DNA from: Citrobacter amalonaticus
GTDB taxonomy: Bacteria > Pseudomonadota > Gammaproteobacteria > Enterobacterales > Enterobacteriaceae
Length of the DNA: 64,000 nucleotides
Reading direction: 5' to 3'
Assembly: GCF_001559075.2 (NCBI RefSeq)
Contig: NZ_CP014015.2
Coordinates: forward strand, 868,001 to 932,000
Shown: positions 19,501 through 27,944 of the stretch, piece by piece
How the letters are laid out: each line of letters begins with the position of its first letter
Numbering within the stretch: the first letter of the stretch is position 1
The notes under the pieces: generated by a model
The model's database searches: none
What the model was told of the DNA's origin: nothing
The model's input: the letters and a program-made list of their open reading frames with translations, nothing else
Program-made: the position numbers and the translations under genes

Positions 19501-19952
19501 GCTTCCCACTGGGTTAGCCATTCCGGTCGGTACACCAGATACTGATCGAAAAGATCCGCCGCGCGCGACGACAACTGAAACAACTTACGTTTATCAGTAT
19601 CGTCCGTCAGATAGTGGCGTAGCAGCGCGAAGTCGTCATGATCCAGCAGTTGCGGGAGCAGCGTCATCAACTTCCAGCTCATGCTTTGTTTGTTGAAGGC
19701 ACTCTCTTTGGGGATCTCCGGCAGTACGCGGACGAACATATCCCAGATAAAACTGGCCGGAAGTGGGAATTCTATGTTGGCGGCAATACCAAATTTCTGC
19801 GAAAGGGTCATCTGTAACCACTGCGCCATCCCGGTACTCTGCACCAGAATCATTTCCGGCTCAAAAGGATCGTCCAGCCGCTCGCGCTCGACGATGAACT
19901 CCATCAATGCTTCCAGCACATCCAGACGGTTTGAGTGGTAGACCCTTAACAT
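16584..19952 (-). CDS. recC: RecC, exonuclease V gamma subunit (Chi recognition)
   Basis: 1122 residues from the ATG at 19952, equal to E. coli RecC; a start five codons upstream was rejected on length and because MLRVYHSNRLDVLEALM is the conserved N terminus. It is an inactive helicase-like scaffold that splits the strands and reads Chi in the emerging 3' strand. Conserved stretches include MVADIDSYSPFIQAVFG, RRDDDRYLFLEALISAQ and WAHPVRAFFQQRLQVNFR. It is 113 bp upstream of ptrA and 15 bp downstream of the ppdC stop, so it may be read from the ppd cluster. Confidence 0.98.
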   Translation of the reverse strand: MLRVYHSNRLDVLEALMEFIVERERLDDPFEPEMILVQSTGMAQWLQMTLSQKFGIAANIEFPLPASFIWDMFVRVLPEIPKESAFNKQSMSWKLMTLLPQLLDHDDFALLRHYLTDDTDKRKLFQLSSRAADLFDQYLVYRPEWLTQWEAGRTVEGLGEAQCWQAPLWKALVEYTDALGQPRWHRANLYQRFIQTLENADRCPPELPSRVFICGISALPPVYLQALQALGKHIDIHLLFTNPCRYYWGDIKDPAYLAKLLARQRRHSFEDRHFPLFRDNANAESLFNGDGEQDVGNPMLASWGKLGRDYIYLLSELENSQELDAFVDITPDNLLHNIQADILELENRAVAGVSLEEYSRSDNKRRLDPNDTSVTFHVCHSPQREVEVLHDRLLAMLEADPTLTPRDIIVMVADIDSYSPFIQAVFGSAPAERYLPYAISDRRARQSHPVLQAFISLLSLPDSRFVSEDVLALLDVPVLAARFNISEEGLRYLRLWVNESGIRWGIDDDNVRELELPATGQHTWQFGLTRMLLGYAMESAQGEWQSVLPYDESSGLIAELVGHLASLLMQLNLWRRGLAQERPLEEWLPVCREMLNDFFLPDAETEAAMTLIEQQWQAIIAEGMEAKYGDAVPLSLLRDELAQRLDQERISQRFLAGPVNICTLMPMRSIPFKVVCLLGMNDGVYPRQLAPLGFDLMSQKPMRGDRSRRDDDRYLFLEALISAQQSLYISYIGRSIQDNSERFPSVLVQELLDYIGQSHYLPGDEALTSDESEKRVKAHIARLHTRMPFDAQNFLPGEQQSYASEWLPAASRRGEAHSDFVQPLAFDMPETLSLETLQRFWAHPVRAFFQQRLQVNFRSEEQEIPDTEPFTLEGLTRYQLNQQLLNVLVEQDDAERLFRRFRAAGDLPYGAYGDILWEAQHQEMQTLADRIVACRQPSQSLEVDLHCNGVQLTGWLPQVQEDGLLRWRPSLISISQGVQLWLEHLVYCACGGKGESRLFLRKDGEWRFPPLEQEQALGYLAQLIDGYREGMSAPLLVLPESGGAWIKTCYDAANDAMLDDDDTRQKARMKFMQAYEGNMVVRGEGEDIWYQRLWRQLDSETYEAIILQSQRYLLPLFRFNQS

Positions 19953-19967
19953 AGAGACTCCTGGCAA

Positions 19968-20289
19968 CTAACGGTTTGGACAGTGCAGGCGTGTCATTTT
20001 TCCCTGCCTGCCCTGAGGTGAAGATAGCGTAACGCTGATGCTGACACATCCCGCCTGCGTTGTCTGCATCCGGTTAACCTGCCAGTTAACAGGTGGCGAA
20101 AACGAACGCAGTTGCGTCTGCTGCCAGCCCTGCCGCCAGAGCTGCAGGTACTGGCCCCTGATGAAAAAAACTGTTCATCAGCGCGCGCTGGTATCCGGAA
20201 AGCGCCGTCACCACCATCACCATGAGAACCATTGCCAGTATCACCTCTGGCAAGCTAAACCCGCGCTGGCGGCTCAGGGGAGCTGGCAT
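19968..20289 (-). pseudogene. ppdC: ppdC, prepilin-like protein gene with a frameshift
   Basis: The first 40 codons read a type IV prepilin start (RQRGFSLPEVILAMVLMVMVV) and proceed to LMNSFF. At a run of seven Ts on the coding strand (A7 at 20164-20170) the frame is lost and reading ends early at 20086. Dropping one T restores a continuous frame beginning IRGQYLQLWRQGWQQTQLR and ending MTRLHCPNR at 19968. That gives 106 residues, essentially the E. coli PpdC length of 107. This is either a real one-base insertion, a sequencing error in a homopolymer, or transcript slippage. It overlaps ygdB by 16 bp. Confidence 0.85.
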
Positions 20290-20681
20290 AGCGCAACCTC
20301 CCGTAGCGGACAGAAATCGCTCCAGCCATGAAGAGAAAAGACGACGCTTTCCTCCTGTTGCTCACCTTCTCGCCATATGGAGGTTCCCTGATAGCTGGCA
20401 ATAAGCAAAGCGCGACTGTTGGCGAGTCTGCGCAGGCAGACGGGGACATTGACTTCCCCGTAGTACCGACACGGTTTATCCGAACTTATCGACCATGGCT
20501 GCATCCTGCCCCACTCCATGGCTGACTGTACGACAGCCTGGCGTTGCAGAGCCTGACTTTCTATCGTCACCCGCGAAGCAAAACTGCTCTGCTGCTGGTT
20601 AACACCCTGCAACAATAGGCTGCCGAGGACTAACAGCAACAGAACCAGCGCCAGAGAGGAGACGCCCCGTTCGCGGTTCAT
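20274..20681 (-). CDS. ygdB: YgdB, DUF2509 protein of the pseudopilin cluster
   Basis: 135 residues. One N-terminal membrane helix (VSSLALVLLLLVLGSLLLQGV) follows a short charged start. The prepilin GFSLLE motif is absent, unlike in its neighbours, but the size and placement resemble a PilX/GspK-like minor component. The remainder has four cysteines in CRYYGEVNVPVCLRRL, SDFCPLREVALCQLP. Its start overlaps the ppdB stop and its end overlaps ppdC, so the four genes form one unit. Function is unproven. Confidence 0.9.
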   Translation of the reverse strand: MNRERGVSSLALVLLLLVLGSLLLQGVNQQQSSFASRVTIESQALQRQAVVQSAMEWGRMQPWSISSDKPCRYYGEVNVPVCLRRLANSRALLIASYQGTSIWREGEQQEESVVFSLHGWSDFCPLREVALCQLP

Positions 20682-21241
20682 AAATTAAAACCGGTAACGC
20701 TGTAGCGCGCATCGACCACGGTTTGCGGATCCCCCCGGCTTGCGCCGCGCAGATGTATGGTCAACTCGGGCGCAAAGCCCGCGATATCCTGAGGCACAAC
20801 TTCAAATGCCGTAATTTGTACGACGTCAGGATCGGTCATTTTATCCCATCCTTTTCCACTGCACGTTTTGGCGCCGCGCTGCGTCTCCAGCACGTTGTCA
20901 TTCAGACGAAACCCGGTTTGTTCAGCCTCCTTTACCGGTTCGCGTTCCCAGACGCCATTCGCGTTGGCGTCCCACTGAACGATGACACACTGTCCCGCGT
21001 TGGTAATGTTTACCCCATCACCACTACAGCTACCGTGGCAATATCCTGCGCGCTGGAGGTGCTTCGCGACGGTGTACACCTGCTGCCACACGTCATCCTC
21101 CAGCGCGAGTTTGCGGGTCTGCTGTAAAATATCGCGCTGTAACGCCGGTAAAAAACGAGCGGCGCCCAGCAACAGCACGCTGCTTATCGCCATCGCAATC
21201 AGCACCTCAAGCAGAGAAAAACCGCGTTCACTCACCGACAA
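20678..21241 (-). CDS. ppdB: PpdB, prepilin peptidase-dependent protein B
   Basis: 187 residues when started at the TTG at 21241, exactly the E. coli PpdB length; a GTG two codons on is the alternative, and a far upstream start reads through ppdA. The type III prepilin signal is ERGFSLLEVLIAMAISSVLLL with cleavage expected after the Gly. The body has CHGSCSGDGVN and CVIVQWDANANGVW. It is probably a minor pseudopilin (PilW-like); the role in E. coli-like hosts is unclear. The start lies within the end of ppdA. Confidence 0.88.
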   Translation of the reverse strand: MSVSERGFSLLEVLIAMAISSVLLLGAARFLPALQRDILQQTRKLALEDDVWQQVYTVAKHLQRAGYCHGSCSGDGVNITNAGQCVIVQWDANANGVWEREPVKEAEQTGFRLNDNVLETQRGAKTCSGKGWDKMTDPDVVQITAFEVVPQDIAGFAPELTIHLRGASRGDPQTVVDARYSVTGFNL

Positions 21242-21702
21242 CCCTGGGTATCGTCGCGCTCGCACAAGCGGATGCGTCCCCACGGCGAAACCACCACCCG
21301 CCATTCGCCTGTCGCATTTTTCAGGCGGATATTCCCCGGCCACGCGGTGTTGCGCTGACCATAAAACGCCAGTGAAGCCGTAATCCCGACGAGGTCGACA
21401 TCGCGCCAGAGCGGCACAAAAACGAGCGCAGAGCGCGGCGTACAGGTATTTCGTGAGGCTGTCGAACTGACAAGACACCATGACGCGTCCTCCCTGATGG
21501 CGGTAATGATGTGATCGCGGTTATGCCAGTTGGCATCCTCTCGTAGCTGCAGCAAGAAATCGCGCAGCTGACAGGCGGTCTGCCAGAGGTGTTGCTGTTG
21601 CTGCCACTGCTGCCAGCCGTAGAGTCCTGTTGCACTCAGGCTGATAATAATAAGCATCGCGACCAGCGTTTCGATGAGCGTATAGCCCTGCTGTGTATTC
21701 AT
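21232..21702 (-). CDS. ppdA: PpdA, prepilin peptidase-dependent protein A
   Basis: 156 residues, the E. coli length. The prepilin motif QQGYTLIETLVAMLIIISL is followed by a GspH/FimT-like globular part (YGWQQWQQQQHLWQTACQLR). It is first gene of ppdA-ppdB-ygdB-ppdC, whose products look like the minor-pilin priming complex of type IV pili. It ends overlapping ppdB by 10 bp. No pilus machinery is present in the window. Confidence 0.93.
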   Translation of the reverse strand: MNTQQGYTLIETLVAMLIIISLSATGLYGWQQWQQQQHLWQTACQLRDFLLQLREDANWHNRDHIITAIREDASWCLVSSTASRNTCTPRSALVFVPLWRDVDLVGITASLAFYGQRNTAWPGNIRLKNATGEWRVVVSPWGRIRLCERDDTQGCR

Positions 21703-21837
21703 GGCGGCAGTATGACGCGTCGGGAGGTTAACACGAGGCGAGAATTCAGCTTTTTCGGCGCGTTACGAAAGAAATTTATCCTGTTACAGCAGGTTGCATC
21801 ATTTCAGGAACCCGTACCGAAAAACCAAAATTAGGGT

Positions 21838-21865
21838 AAAAAAAACCGACGCGCAGAGGCGTCGG
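21838..21865 (-). terminator. Terminator of lgt-thyA
   Basis: Hairpin CCGACGC-GCAGAG-GCGTCGG (on the + strand) with eight As on the left, i.e. a T run on the transcribed strand, 22 bp beyond the thyA stop. Confidence 0.9.
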
Positions 21866-21886
21866 CTATGACAGGATAAACCCCGT

Positions 21887-22681
21887 TTAGATAGCAACCG
21901 GCGCTTTTATCCCCGGGTGCGGGTCGTAACCCTCGATTTCAAAATCTTCGAAGCGGTAGTCGAAGAGGGAATCAGGTTTACGTTTAATCACCAGTTTCGG
22001 CAGCGCGCGCGGTTCGCGAGTCAGTTGCAGATGCGTCTGCTCCATGTGGTTGCTGTACAGATGCGTATCACCACCGGTCCAGACGAAATCGCCGACCTCC
22101 AGATCGCACTGCTGCGCCATCATATGCACCAGCAACGCATAGCTGGCGATGTTAAACGGCAGGCCGAGGAACACGTCGCAGGAGCGCTGATACAGCTGGC
22201 AGGAGAGTTTGCCGTCCGCAACATAGAACTGGAAGAACGCATGGCACGGCGCCAGCGCCATTTTGTCCAGTTCGCCGACGTTCCACGCCGAAACGATAAT
22301 ACGGCGCGAGTCGGGATCATTTTTCAACTGGTTCAGCACCGTCGTGATCTGGTCAATGTGGCGACCGTCCGGCGTTGGCCAGGCGCGCCACTGTTTGCCA
22401 TACACCGGGCCCAGGTTGCCGTTTTCATCTGCCCATTCGTCCCAGATGGTGACGTTATTTTCGTGCAGATAGGCCACGTTGGTGTCACCTTGCAGGAACC
22501 ACAGCAGCTCGTGGATGATGGAGCGCAAGTGGCAACGTTTTGTCGTCACCAGCGGGAATCCTTCCTGCAGGTTAAAACGCATCTGATGACCAAAAATGGA
22601 AAGCGTTCCGGTTCCGGTACGGTCGTTTTTCTGTGTGCCTTCATCCAGCACTTTTTGCATCAGTTCTAAATACTGTTTCAT
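21887..22681 (-). CDS. thyA: ThyA, thymidylate synthase
   Basis: 264 residues, the E. coli length. It converts dUMP and methylene-tetrahydrofolate to dTMP and dihydrofolate. The catalytic nucleophile is C146 in ALAPCHAFFQFYV; substrate-binding motifs include QLYQRSCDVFLGLPFNIASY and the C-terminal PHPGIKAPVAI. It begins 6 bp after the lgt stop and is cotranscribed with it, a linkage conserved in enterobacteria. The terminator follows directly. Confidence 0.99.
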   Translation of the reverse strand: MKQYLELMQKVLDEGTQKNDRTGTGTLSIFGHQMRFNLQEGFPLVTTKRCHLRSIIHELLWFLQGDTNVAYLHENNVTIWDEWADENGNLGPVYGKQWRAWPTPDGRHIDQITTVLNQLKNDPDSRRIIVSAWNVGELDKMALAPCHAFFQFYVADGKLSCQLYQRSCDVFLGLPFNIASYALLVHMMAQQCDLEVGDFVWTGGDTHLYSNHMEQTHLQLTREPRALPKLVIKRKPDSLFDYRFEDFEIEGYDPHPGIKAPVAI

Positions 22682-22687
22682 GGTTCC

Positions 22688-23563
22688 TCAGGAAACGTGT
22701 TGCTGTGGGCGACGGCGATAGGCCCAAACCATCATGATCACACCAGCGACAATCATCGGAATCGAGAGGATCTGTCCCATGCTGATGTACTGTACCCATT
22801 CACCGGTGAACTGCTGATCCGGCTGACGGAAGAATTCAACAATGATACGAAACGCACCGTAGCCAATCAAAAACAGCCCTGAGACTGACCCCATCGGACG
22901 CGGTTTACGAATAAACAGGTTAAGAATGATAAACAGCACTACGCCTTCGAGCGCCATCTCATAGAGCTGAGACGCGTGGCGCGGTAGAGAGCCGTAGGTA
23001 TCAAAAATAGATTGCCATTGCGGGTTGGTTTGCAGCAACAGAATATCTTCAGTGCGCGACCCTGGAAACAGCATGGAGTAAGAGAAATTCGGGTCGACAC
23101 GCCCCCACAGTTCACCGTTGATAAAGTTGCCCAGACGCCCGGCCCCCAGGCCAAACGGGATCAGCGGCGCAATAAAATCAGAGACCTGGAAGAAACTGCG
23201 CTTCGTGCGTTTGGCGAAAATGATCATCACCAGAATCACACCAATCAAACCACCGTGGAAGGACATGCCCCCATCCCAGACGCGGAACAGGTACAGCGGA
23301 TTATCCAGGAACAGCGGGAAGTTATAGAACAGCACGTAGCCAATACGCCCCCCGAGGAAGACCCCGAGGAAACCTGCATAGAGTAAGTTTTCGACTTCAT
23401 TTTTGGTCCAGCCGCTGCCCGGACGGTTGGCTCGGCGCGTCGCCAGCCACATCGCGAAAATGAAGCCAACCAGATACATTAAGCCGTACCAGTGAAGTGC
23501 GACGGGTCCAATTGAGAAAATGACCGGATCGAATTCCGGAAAATGCAGATAGCTACTGGTCAT
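22688..23563 (-). CDS. lgt: Lgt, prolipoprotein diacylglyceryl transferase
   Basis: 291 residues, seven predicted membrane helices. It transfers diacylglycerol from phosphatidylglycerol to the lipobox Cys of prolipoproteins, the first and essential step of lipoprotein maturation. The signature GLGAGRLGNFINGELWGR is present, with the essential Arg and Asn, and the conserved His in MSFHGGLIGV. Substrates encoded in this window include YgdI, YgdR and MltA. It forms an operon with thyA. Confidence 0.98.
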   Translation of the reverse strand: MTSSYLHFPEFDPVIFSIGPVALHWYGLMYLVGFIFAMWLATRRANRPGSGWTKNEVENLLYAGFLGVFLGGRIGYVLFYNFPLFLDNPLYLFRVWDGGMSFHGGLIGVILVMIIFAKRTKRSFFQVSDFIAPLIPFGLGAGRLGNFINGELWGRVDPNFSYSMLFPGSRTEDILLLQTNPQWQSIFDTYGSLPRHASQLYEMALEGVVLFIILNLFIRKPRPMGSVSGLFLIGYGAFRIIVEFFRQPDQQFTGEWVQYISMGQILSIPMIVAGVIMMVWAYRRRPQQHVS

Positions 23564-23711
23564 CTGTCACCACAAGTTCTTGTTATTTCGCTGAAAAAAC
23601 TCAGCGAGCGATATGCGCACCCACTGCTTACAGGCGCTCCAAAGGAGCGAATGATAGCATACGAGGTTCTGTGAGGCTGTCGGGAAGATGTAAAAGATCT
23701 GTATAGCGCTT

Positions 23712-25958
23712 TTACAACCCCCCGCGAATCAGGCCGCCCATGCCGCGACGCTCCATAAACGCCGCCACCTGATGGCGCACTTCCGTTGCCAGTTGCGCCT
23801 CAAGGCTGCGTTGGGCAAGGATTTTTGCCTCTTCGTAATCAATGCGGCGCAGCAGGTATTTTACGCGCGCCACGGAACGACCGTTCATTGAAAGATGGCG
23901 GAAACCCAGTCCAATCAGGATGGTGACACACATCGGATCGCCCGCCATTTCGCCGCACACGCGCAGGTCAATATCACTGCGCTCGGCTTCCTGCGCAATC
24001 ATCGACAGCGCACGTAACATCCCCGGATGCAGACTGTCGTAGATGCTGGCAACGCGCGTATTGTTGCGATCCACCGCCAGCACGTACTGGGTCAGATCGT
24101 TAGTCCCGACGGAGATAAAGTCGATACGACTCGCCAGATTCGGCAGCATAAAGACCATCGACGGCACTTCCAGCATGATGCCGATACGCGGTTTCGGGAT
24201 CGCATACCCAATCATCTCTTCCACTTCGCGGCCCGCACGTTCAATCAGGCGGCGCGCTTCATCCACCTCATCAATACTGGTTACCATCGGCAGCAGAATA
24301 CTCAGGTTGCCCGTCGCCGCATTGGCGCGCAGCATCGCCCGCACCTGGACAAGGAAGATCTCCGGCTGATCGAGCGTAATGCGGATCCCCCGCCAGCCCA
24401 GGCAGGGATTCTCCTCGCTGATTGGCATGTACGGCAACTGTTTGTCCGCGCCAACGTCCAGCGTTCGCAACGTCACCGGCTTGTCGTTAAACATCTGCAA
24501 CATGCCCTGATACTGCGCCACCTGCTCCTCTTCAGAAGGGAAACCGCTTTGCAGCATAAAGGGGATTTCGGTGCGATACAGGCCAATGCCGTCAATACGA
24601 CTGCCCAGCTTTTCTTCATGCTCCGGGCTGAGCCCCGCGTTCAGCATAACTTTGACCCGCTCACCGCTTTTCAGCTGTGCGGGTAAATTGACGTCATCTT
24701 CCGCCAGCCGGCTAAGCTCATTCTCTTCGCTGATAAGCCGCTGATATTCCTGGATCAATACCGGTTCAGGATCGACCAGCAGCTCACCGCGGTAGCCATC
24801 CACCACCAGCGTACGCCGGTGCAGCACCGACGGCTGAATATCGGCGCCCATCACGGTGGGAATGCCCAGGGCACGGACCATGATCGCGGCATGGGAGTTG
24901 GCCGCCCCGTCGCGCACAACAACGCCCGCCAGCCGGTCCTGCGGCAGTTCCGCTAGCGTCGTGGCGGAGAGTTCGTCAGCCACCAGCACGAAGCGTTCTG
25001 GCCACGCATTTGGCCCTTGTATGGAATCATCGAGATGGAACAGCAGGCGTTGGCCCAGCGCACGCAGGTCGCCCGCACGCTCTTTGAGATAGTTGTCGCT
25101 CAGCGCGGCAAACTGTTCGGCAAACTTTTCGATGATCGTTTTGACCGCCCACTCCGCCACCGAGCCGTTATCGACCTCGGTAAACAGCTCACGTCGCAGA
25201 CGGGCATCGGAAAGCAAGTGCGAATAGAGATCGAATATCGCGGCGGTCTCTTTCTGTGCGCCAGCGGCAAACCGCTTGCTGTAACGGCGAAACTCATTTG
25301 CCGCCTCTTCCAGCGCGCCGGTGAGGCGCTCACGCTCCAGAGCGGGATCCAGCGTCGAGGCCTGATATACCTGCTCCATCAGCGGTAGCGTCGCATCCTG
25401 CCAGCCTTCGGCGATCGCCACACCCGGCGCCGCCGGTAGCGCGCGAATACGCGTCTGGCGATACTGGCCGAACAGGGCGGTAAGCTGAGATTGTGACAGG
25501 ATCGCCGCCATCTGCGTGGCGAGCGTCACCAGGAAAGATTCTTCGCTTTCATCGTACTGGCGCAGTTCGCGCTGCTGTACAACGAGGACACCCAGCAGTT
25601 GACGACGCTGAATGATTGGCACCCCAAGGAAGGCGCGAAAGCGTTCTTCTTTTACCGAGGGGATGTATTTAAAACTGGGATGTTTTTGCGCATCAGCGAG
25701 GTTGATAGGTTCCGCCAGCCTGCCAACCAGGCCGACGATACCTTCATCAAACGCGAGTGCGACAGTACGACCGCGCGGTTTTTTAAGCCCCCGCGTCGCC
25801 ATGAGGTAATAACAACGCCGGTCATGATCGGCCAGATAAACCGAGCAGACCTCTGTATCCATCGCAAGACAGATGTCAGTAACCAGAATATTCAGCGCTT
25901 CATTAAGACGCGGAGCACTGGCCACCTTTTCGACTATTTCGCGCAGGCGGGTGAGCAT
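23712..25958 (-). CDS. ptsP: PtsP, enzyme I-Ntr of the nitrogen phosphotransferase system
   Basis: 748 residues, the E. coli length. The N-terminal GAF domain (about 1-165) is the regulatory module that binds glutamine and 2-oxoglutarate. The PEP-utiliser swivel carries the phospho-histidine H356 in GAANSHAAIMVRALG. The C-terminal PEP-binding barrel includes IPFMLQSGFPSEEEQ, CLGWRGIRITLDQPEIFL and DFISVGTNDLTQYVLAVDRN. It starts the PtsP-NPr-EIIA-Ntr phosphorelay. It lies 12 bp downstream of rppH in one operon. Confidence 0.98.
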   Translation of the reverse strand: MLTRLREIVEKVASAPRLNEALNILVTDICLAMDTEVCSVYLADHDRRCYYLMATRGLKKPRGRTVALAFDEGIVGLVGRLAEPINLADAQKHPSFKYIPSVKEERFRAFLGVPIIQRRQLLGVLVVQQRELRQYDESEESFLVTLATQMAAILSQSQLTALFGQYRQTRIRALPAAPGVAIAEGWQDATLPLMEQVYQASTLDPALERERLTGALEEAANEFRRYSKRFAAGAQKETAAIFDLYSHLLSDARLRRELFTEVDNGSVAEWAVKTIIEKFAEQFAALSDNYLKERAGDLRALGQRLLFHLDDSIQGPNAWPERFVLVADELSATTLAELPQDRLAGVVVRDGAANSHAAIMVRALGIPTVMGADIQPSVLHRRTLVVDGYRGELLVDPEPVLIQEYQRLISEENELSRLAEDDVNLPAQLKSGERVKVMLNAGLSPEHEEKLGSRIDGIGLYRTEIPFMLQSGFPSEEEQVAQYQGMLQMFNDKPVTLRTLDVGADKQLPYMPISEENPCLGWRGIRITLDQPEIFLVQVRAMLRANAATGNLSILLPMVTSIDEVDEARRLIERAGREVEEMIGYAIPKPRIGIMLEVPSMVFMLPNLASRIDFISVGTNDLTQYVLAVDRNNTRVASIYDSLHPGMLRALSMIAQEAERSDIDLRVCGEMAGDPMCVTILIGLGFRHLSMNGRSVARVKYLLRRIDYEEAKILAQRSLEAQLATEVRHQVAAFMERRGMGGLIRGGL

Positions 25959-25970
25959 AATTTGCGTGGC

Positions 25971-26501
25971 TTAACCTCTTTTACGTCGATAAGCAGGTGT
26001 ATTTTGCGGCTTCGGCGTCGCTTCCTGAAGCGCCATCACAACACTTGCGAACTCTTTCATCACCCTGCGGTAGACATCGCGTTTAAATGAAACCACTTGC
26101 CGGACCGGGTACCAGTAACTTACCCAACGCCAGCCGTCAAACTCAGGAGTGCTGCTGGTTTGCATATTGATTTCCGCGTCCCCGCTCATCAACTGCAAAA
26201 GAAACCACTTTTGTTTCTGGCCGATACACACCGGCTTTGTATCCCAACGCACCAAACGTTTCGGTAACTTGTAACGCAACCAGTTGCGAGTAGAGGCAAG
26301 GATTCGCACATCTTTACGGCTTAACCCTACTTCTTCAAACAGTTCCCGGTACATCGCCTGTTCTGCTGATTCTCCTGGATTTATCCCACCCTGTGGGAAC
26401 TGCCAGGAGTGCTGACCAAACCGCCGGGCCCACATCACTTGCCCCTGACGATTACAAATTACGATACCTACATTTGGGCGGTAGCCATCGTCATCAATCA
26501 C
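25971..26501 (-). CDS. rppH: RppH, RNA pyrophosphohydrolase
   Basis: 176 residues, the E. coli length. The Nudix box is GGINPGESAEQAMYRELFEEVGL-like, at about residues 38-60, with the REXXEEXG core (RELFEEVG). It removes pyrophosphate from the 5' end of diphosphorylated and triphosphorylated mRNAs, priming RNase E decay. The basic C-terminal tail (PKPQNTPAYRRKRG) fits RNA binding. It is first gene of rppH-ptsP; its promoter must lie in the DARS2-containing gap. Confidence 0.98.
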   Translation of the reverse strand: MIDDDGYRPNVGIVICNRQGQVMWARRFGQHSWQFPQGGINPGESAEQAMYRELFEEVGLSRKDVRILASTRNWLRYKLPKRLVRWDTKPVCIGQKQKWFLLQLMSGDAEINMQTSSTPEFDGWRWVSYWYPVRQVVSFKRDVYRRVMKEFASVVMALQEATPKPQNTPAYRRKRG

Positions 26502-26671
26502 CGGACTACCTCAACATAAACCTTATATGAGAATGATTGTTTCACACTCCTGACAGACGGTAAACCACTGAGTTACGGCGGTGTGCATCTAATAACAATT
26601 GAATAACTCACAGTTAAAGACAAAGTTATAAACAGACACTCACCCATTTGGGCGATTTTATTCACCTTTTC

Positions 26672-26996
26672 TGTGGATAGAGTTGTGAAGAAGTACGGAA
26701 TTACTCCGGGAAAACCCGGAACAGTCCGAATAACCAGGCGATAGAGTGAAAAAAATATTTTCTTTTATTCATGAGCTTACTGGCTACTTTCAGTGATAAC
26801 CAGGCAAAAAAGTGATAGCCATCACACTGAGGATCTTCAGGCTGATGAAAGATCGAACAGCGCCGACTTTATCCACAGATTGTGCCAATAAGTTAAACAC
26901 AAATTGTGTGAAAATTCGATTTTCGTCGCACGTCAAGGCTGTAAATCGAAACAGTAGTCGAGGTTTTTCACAGTTATCCCATCTTTCTGTGGATAA
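26672..26996. other. DARS2-like DnaA-box cluster in the rppH-mutH gap
   Basis: The 684-bp AT-rich gap carries DnaA boxes: TTATCCACA at 26869-26877 (+), TGTGGATAA at 26988-26996 (the same box inverted), TTTTTCACA at 26964-26972 (+, fits TTWTNCACA), TGTGGATAG at 26672-26680 (inverted, one mismatch), and a weaker TGTGAAAAT at 26907-26915. In E. coli this gap holds DARS2, which recycles ADP-DnaA to ATP-DnaA with help from IHF and Fis. Position and boxes agree. IHF and Fis sites were not resolved by eye. No convincing gene lies in the gap (see the rejected ygdT-like frame). Confidence 0.85.
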
Positions 26997-27185
26997 CATG
27001 GTGTAAGATCCTGTTTAAATTCAGTGACCAGAAATGGAAAACCCATTCTTACGTTGCGCAACACGTGACATCAGAAACTAAAAACCAATATAAATCATGG
27101 CATTGAATATCACATGTGGAAAACGATAAACTTCTTTCTCACGGTATAAAATCCTTGTTCATTTTTTCACCTAAGGTGTGACGCC

Positions 27186-27881
27186 ATGTCCGGACTCCAT
27201 CCTTTACGCTTTCCACCGGAATCTGAAGCCCTTCTGCTCCAGCAAGCGCAGCAGCTTTCGGGCTATTCGCTGGGCGAACTGGCGGCGATGGCAGGTATTG
27301 TTGCACCGAACGATCTCAAGCGGGACAAAGGCTGGATCGGCGTGTTGCTGGAACTCTGGCTGGGGGCCAGCGCCGGAAGTAAGCCTGAACAGGATTTCGC
27401 CGCATTAGGCGTCGAGTTGAAAACCATTCCTGTGGATAGCCTCGGGCGGCCGCTTGAAACCACCTTTGTCTGCGTTGCACCGCTGACCGGAAACAGCGGC
27501 GTGACGTGGGAAACCAGTCACGTACGGCACAAACTGAAGCGGGTGCTGTGGATCCCGGTGGAAGGCGAGCGCAGCATTCCTCTCGCACAGCGGCGGGTGG
27601 GATCGCCGGTACTGTGGAGCCCTGATGAAGAAGAAGATCGTCAGTTACGGCTCGACTGGGAAGAATTAATGGACATGATTGTGCTCGGTCAGGTTGAACG
27701 TATCACCGCCCGCCATGGCGAATTTTTACAACTGCGACCGAAGGCGGCAAACGCCAAAGCGCTCACCGAGGCGATCGGCGCCCAGGGCGAGCCAATACTG
27801 ACGTTGCCGCGTGGGTTCTACCTGAAAAAGAACTTCACACGTGCCCTGCTGGAACGCCACTTTTTGTTACAACAGCGTTAG
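27186..27881 (+). CDS. mutH: MutH, methyl-directed mismatch repair endonuclease
   Basis: 231 residues (E. coli 229). It nicks the unmethylated strand at hemimethylated GATC when activated by MutL. The catalytic D-X6-E-X-K set is D70, E77, K79 in QDFAALGVELKTIP. Other conserved stretches are LGRPLETTFVCVAPL and TLPRGFYLKKNFTRALLERHF. The alternative start overlapping in another frame at 27178 is a shadow. It stands alone between DARS2 and ygdQ. Confidence 0.98.
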   Translation: MSGLHPLRFPPESEALLLQQAQQLSGYSLGELAAMAGIVAPNDLKRDKGWIGVLLELWLGASAGSKPEQDFAALGVELKTIPVDSLGRPLETTFVCVAPLTGNSGVTWETSHVRHKLKRVLWIPVEGERSIPLAQRRVGSPVLWSPDEEEDRQLRLDWEELMDMIVLGQVERITARHGEFLQLRPKAANAKALTEAIGAQGEPILTLPRGFYLKKNFTRALLERHFLLQQR

Positions 27882-27944
27882 ACTTTCGCCTGGTGTCCGG
27901 GAAGCATATAATTAGCGTTTCTTTTTTTGGCAGGACTTTGTTCA

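Noticed and set aside
20038..20331. 97-codon frame opposite ppdC
   Set aside because: Shadow of the frameshifted ppdC; the reconstituted PpdC frame on the other strand has clear homology.
26790..26999. 69-codon frame on the minus strand resembling E. coli YgdT (MLSTERWDNCEKPRLLF)
   Set aside because: Its first codons are the inverted DnaA box TGTGGATAA and the frame lies inside the DARS2-like region. Its C-terminal part differs from the E. coli version as I recall it, and there is no ribosome site. Conservation is better explained by the DnaA boxes.
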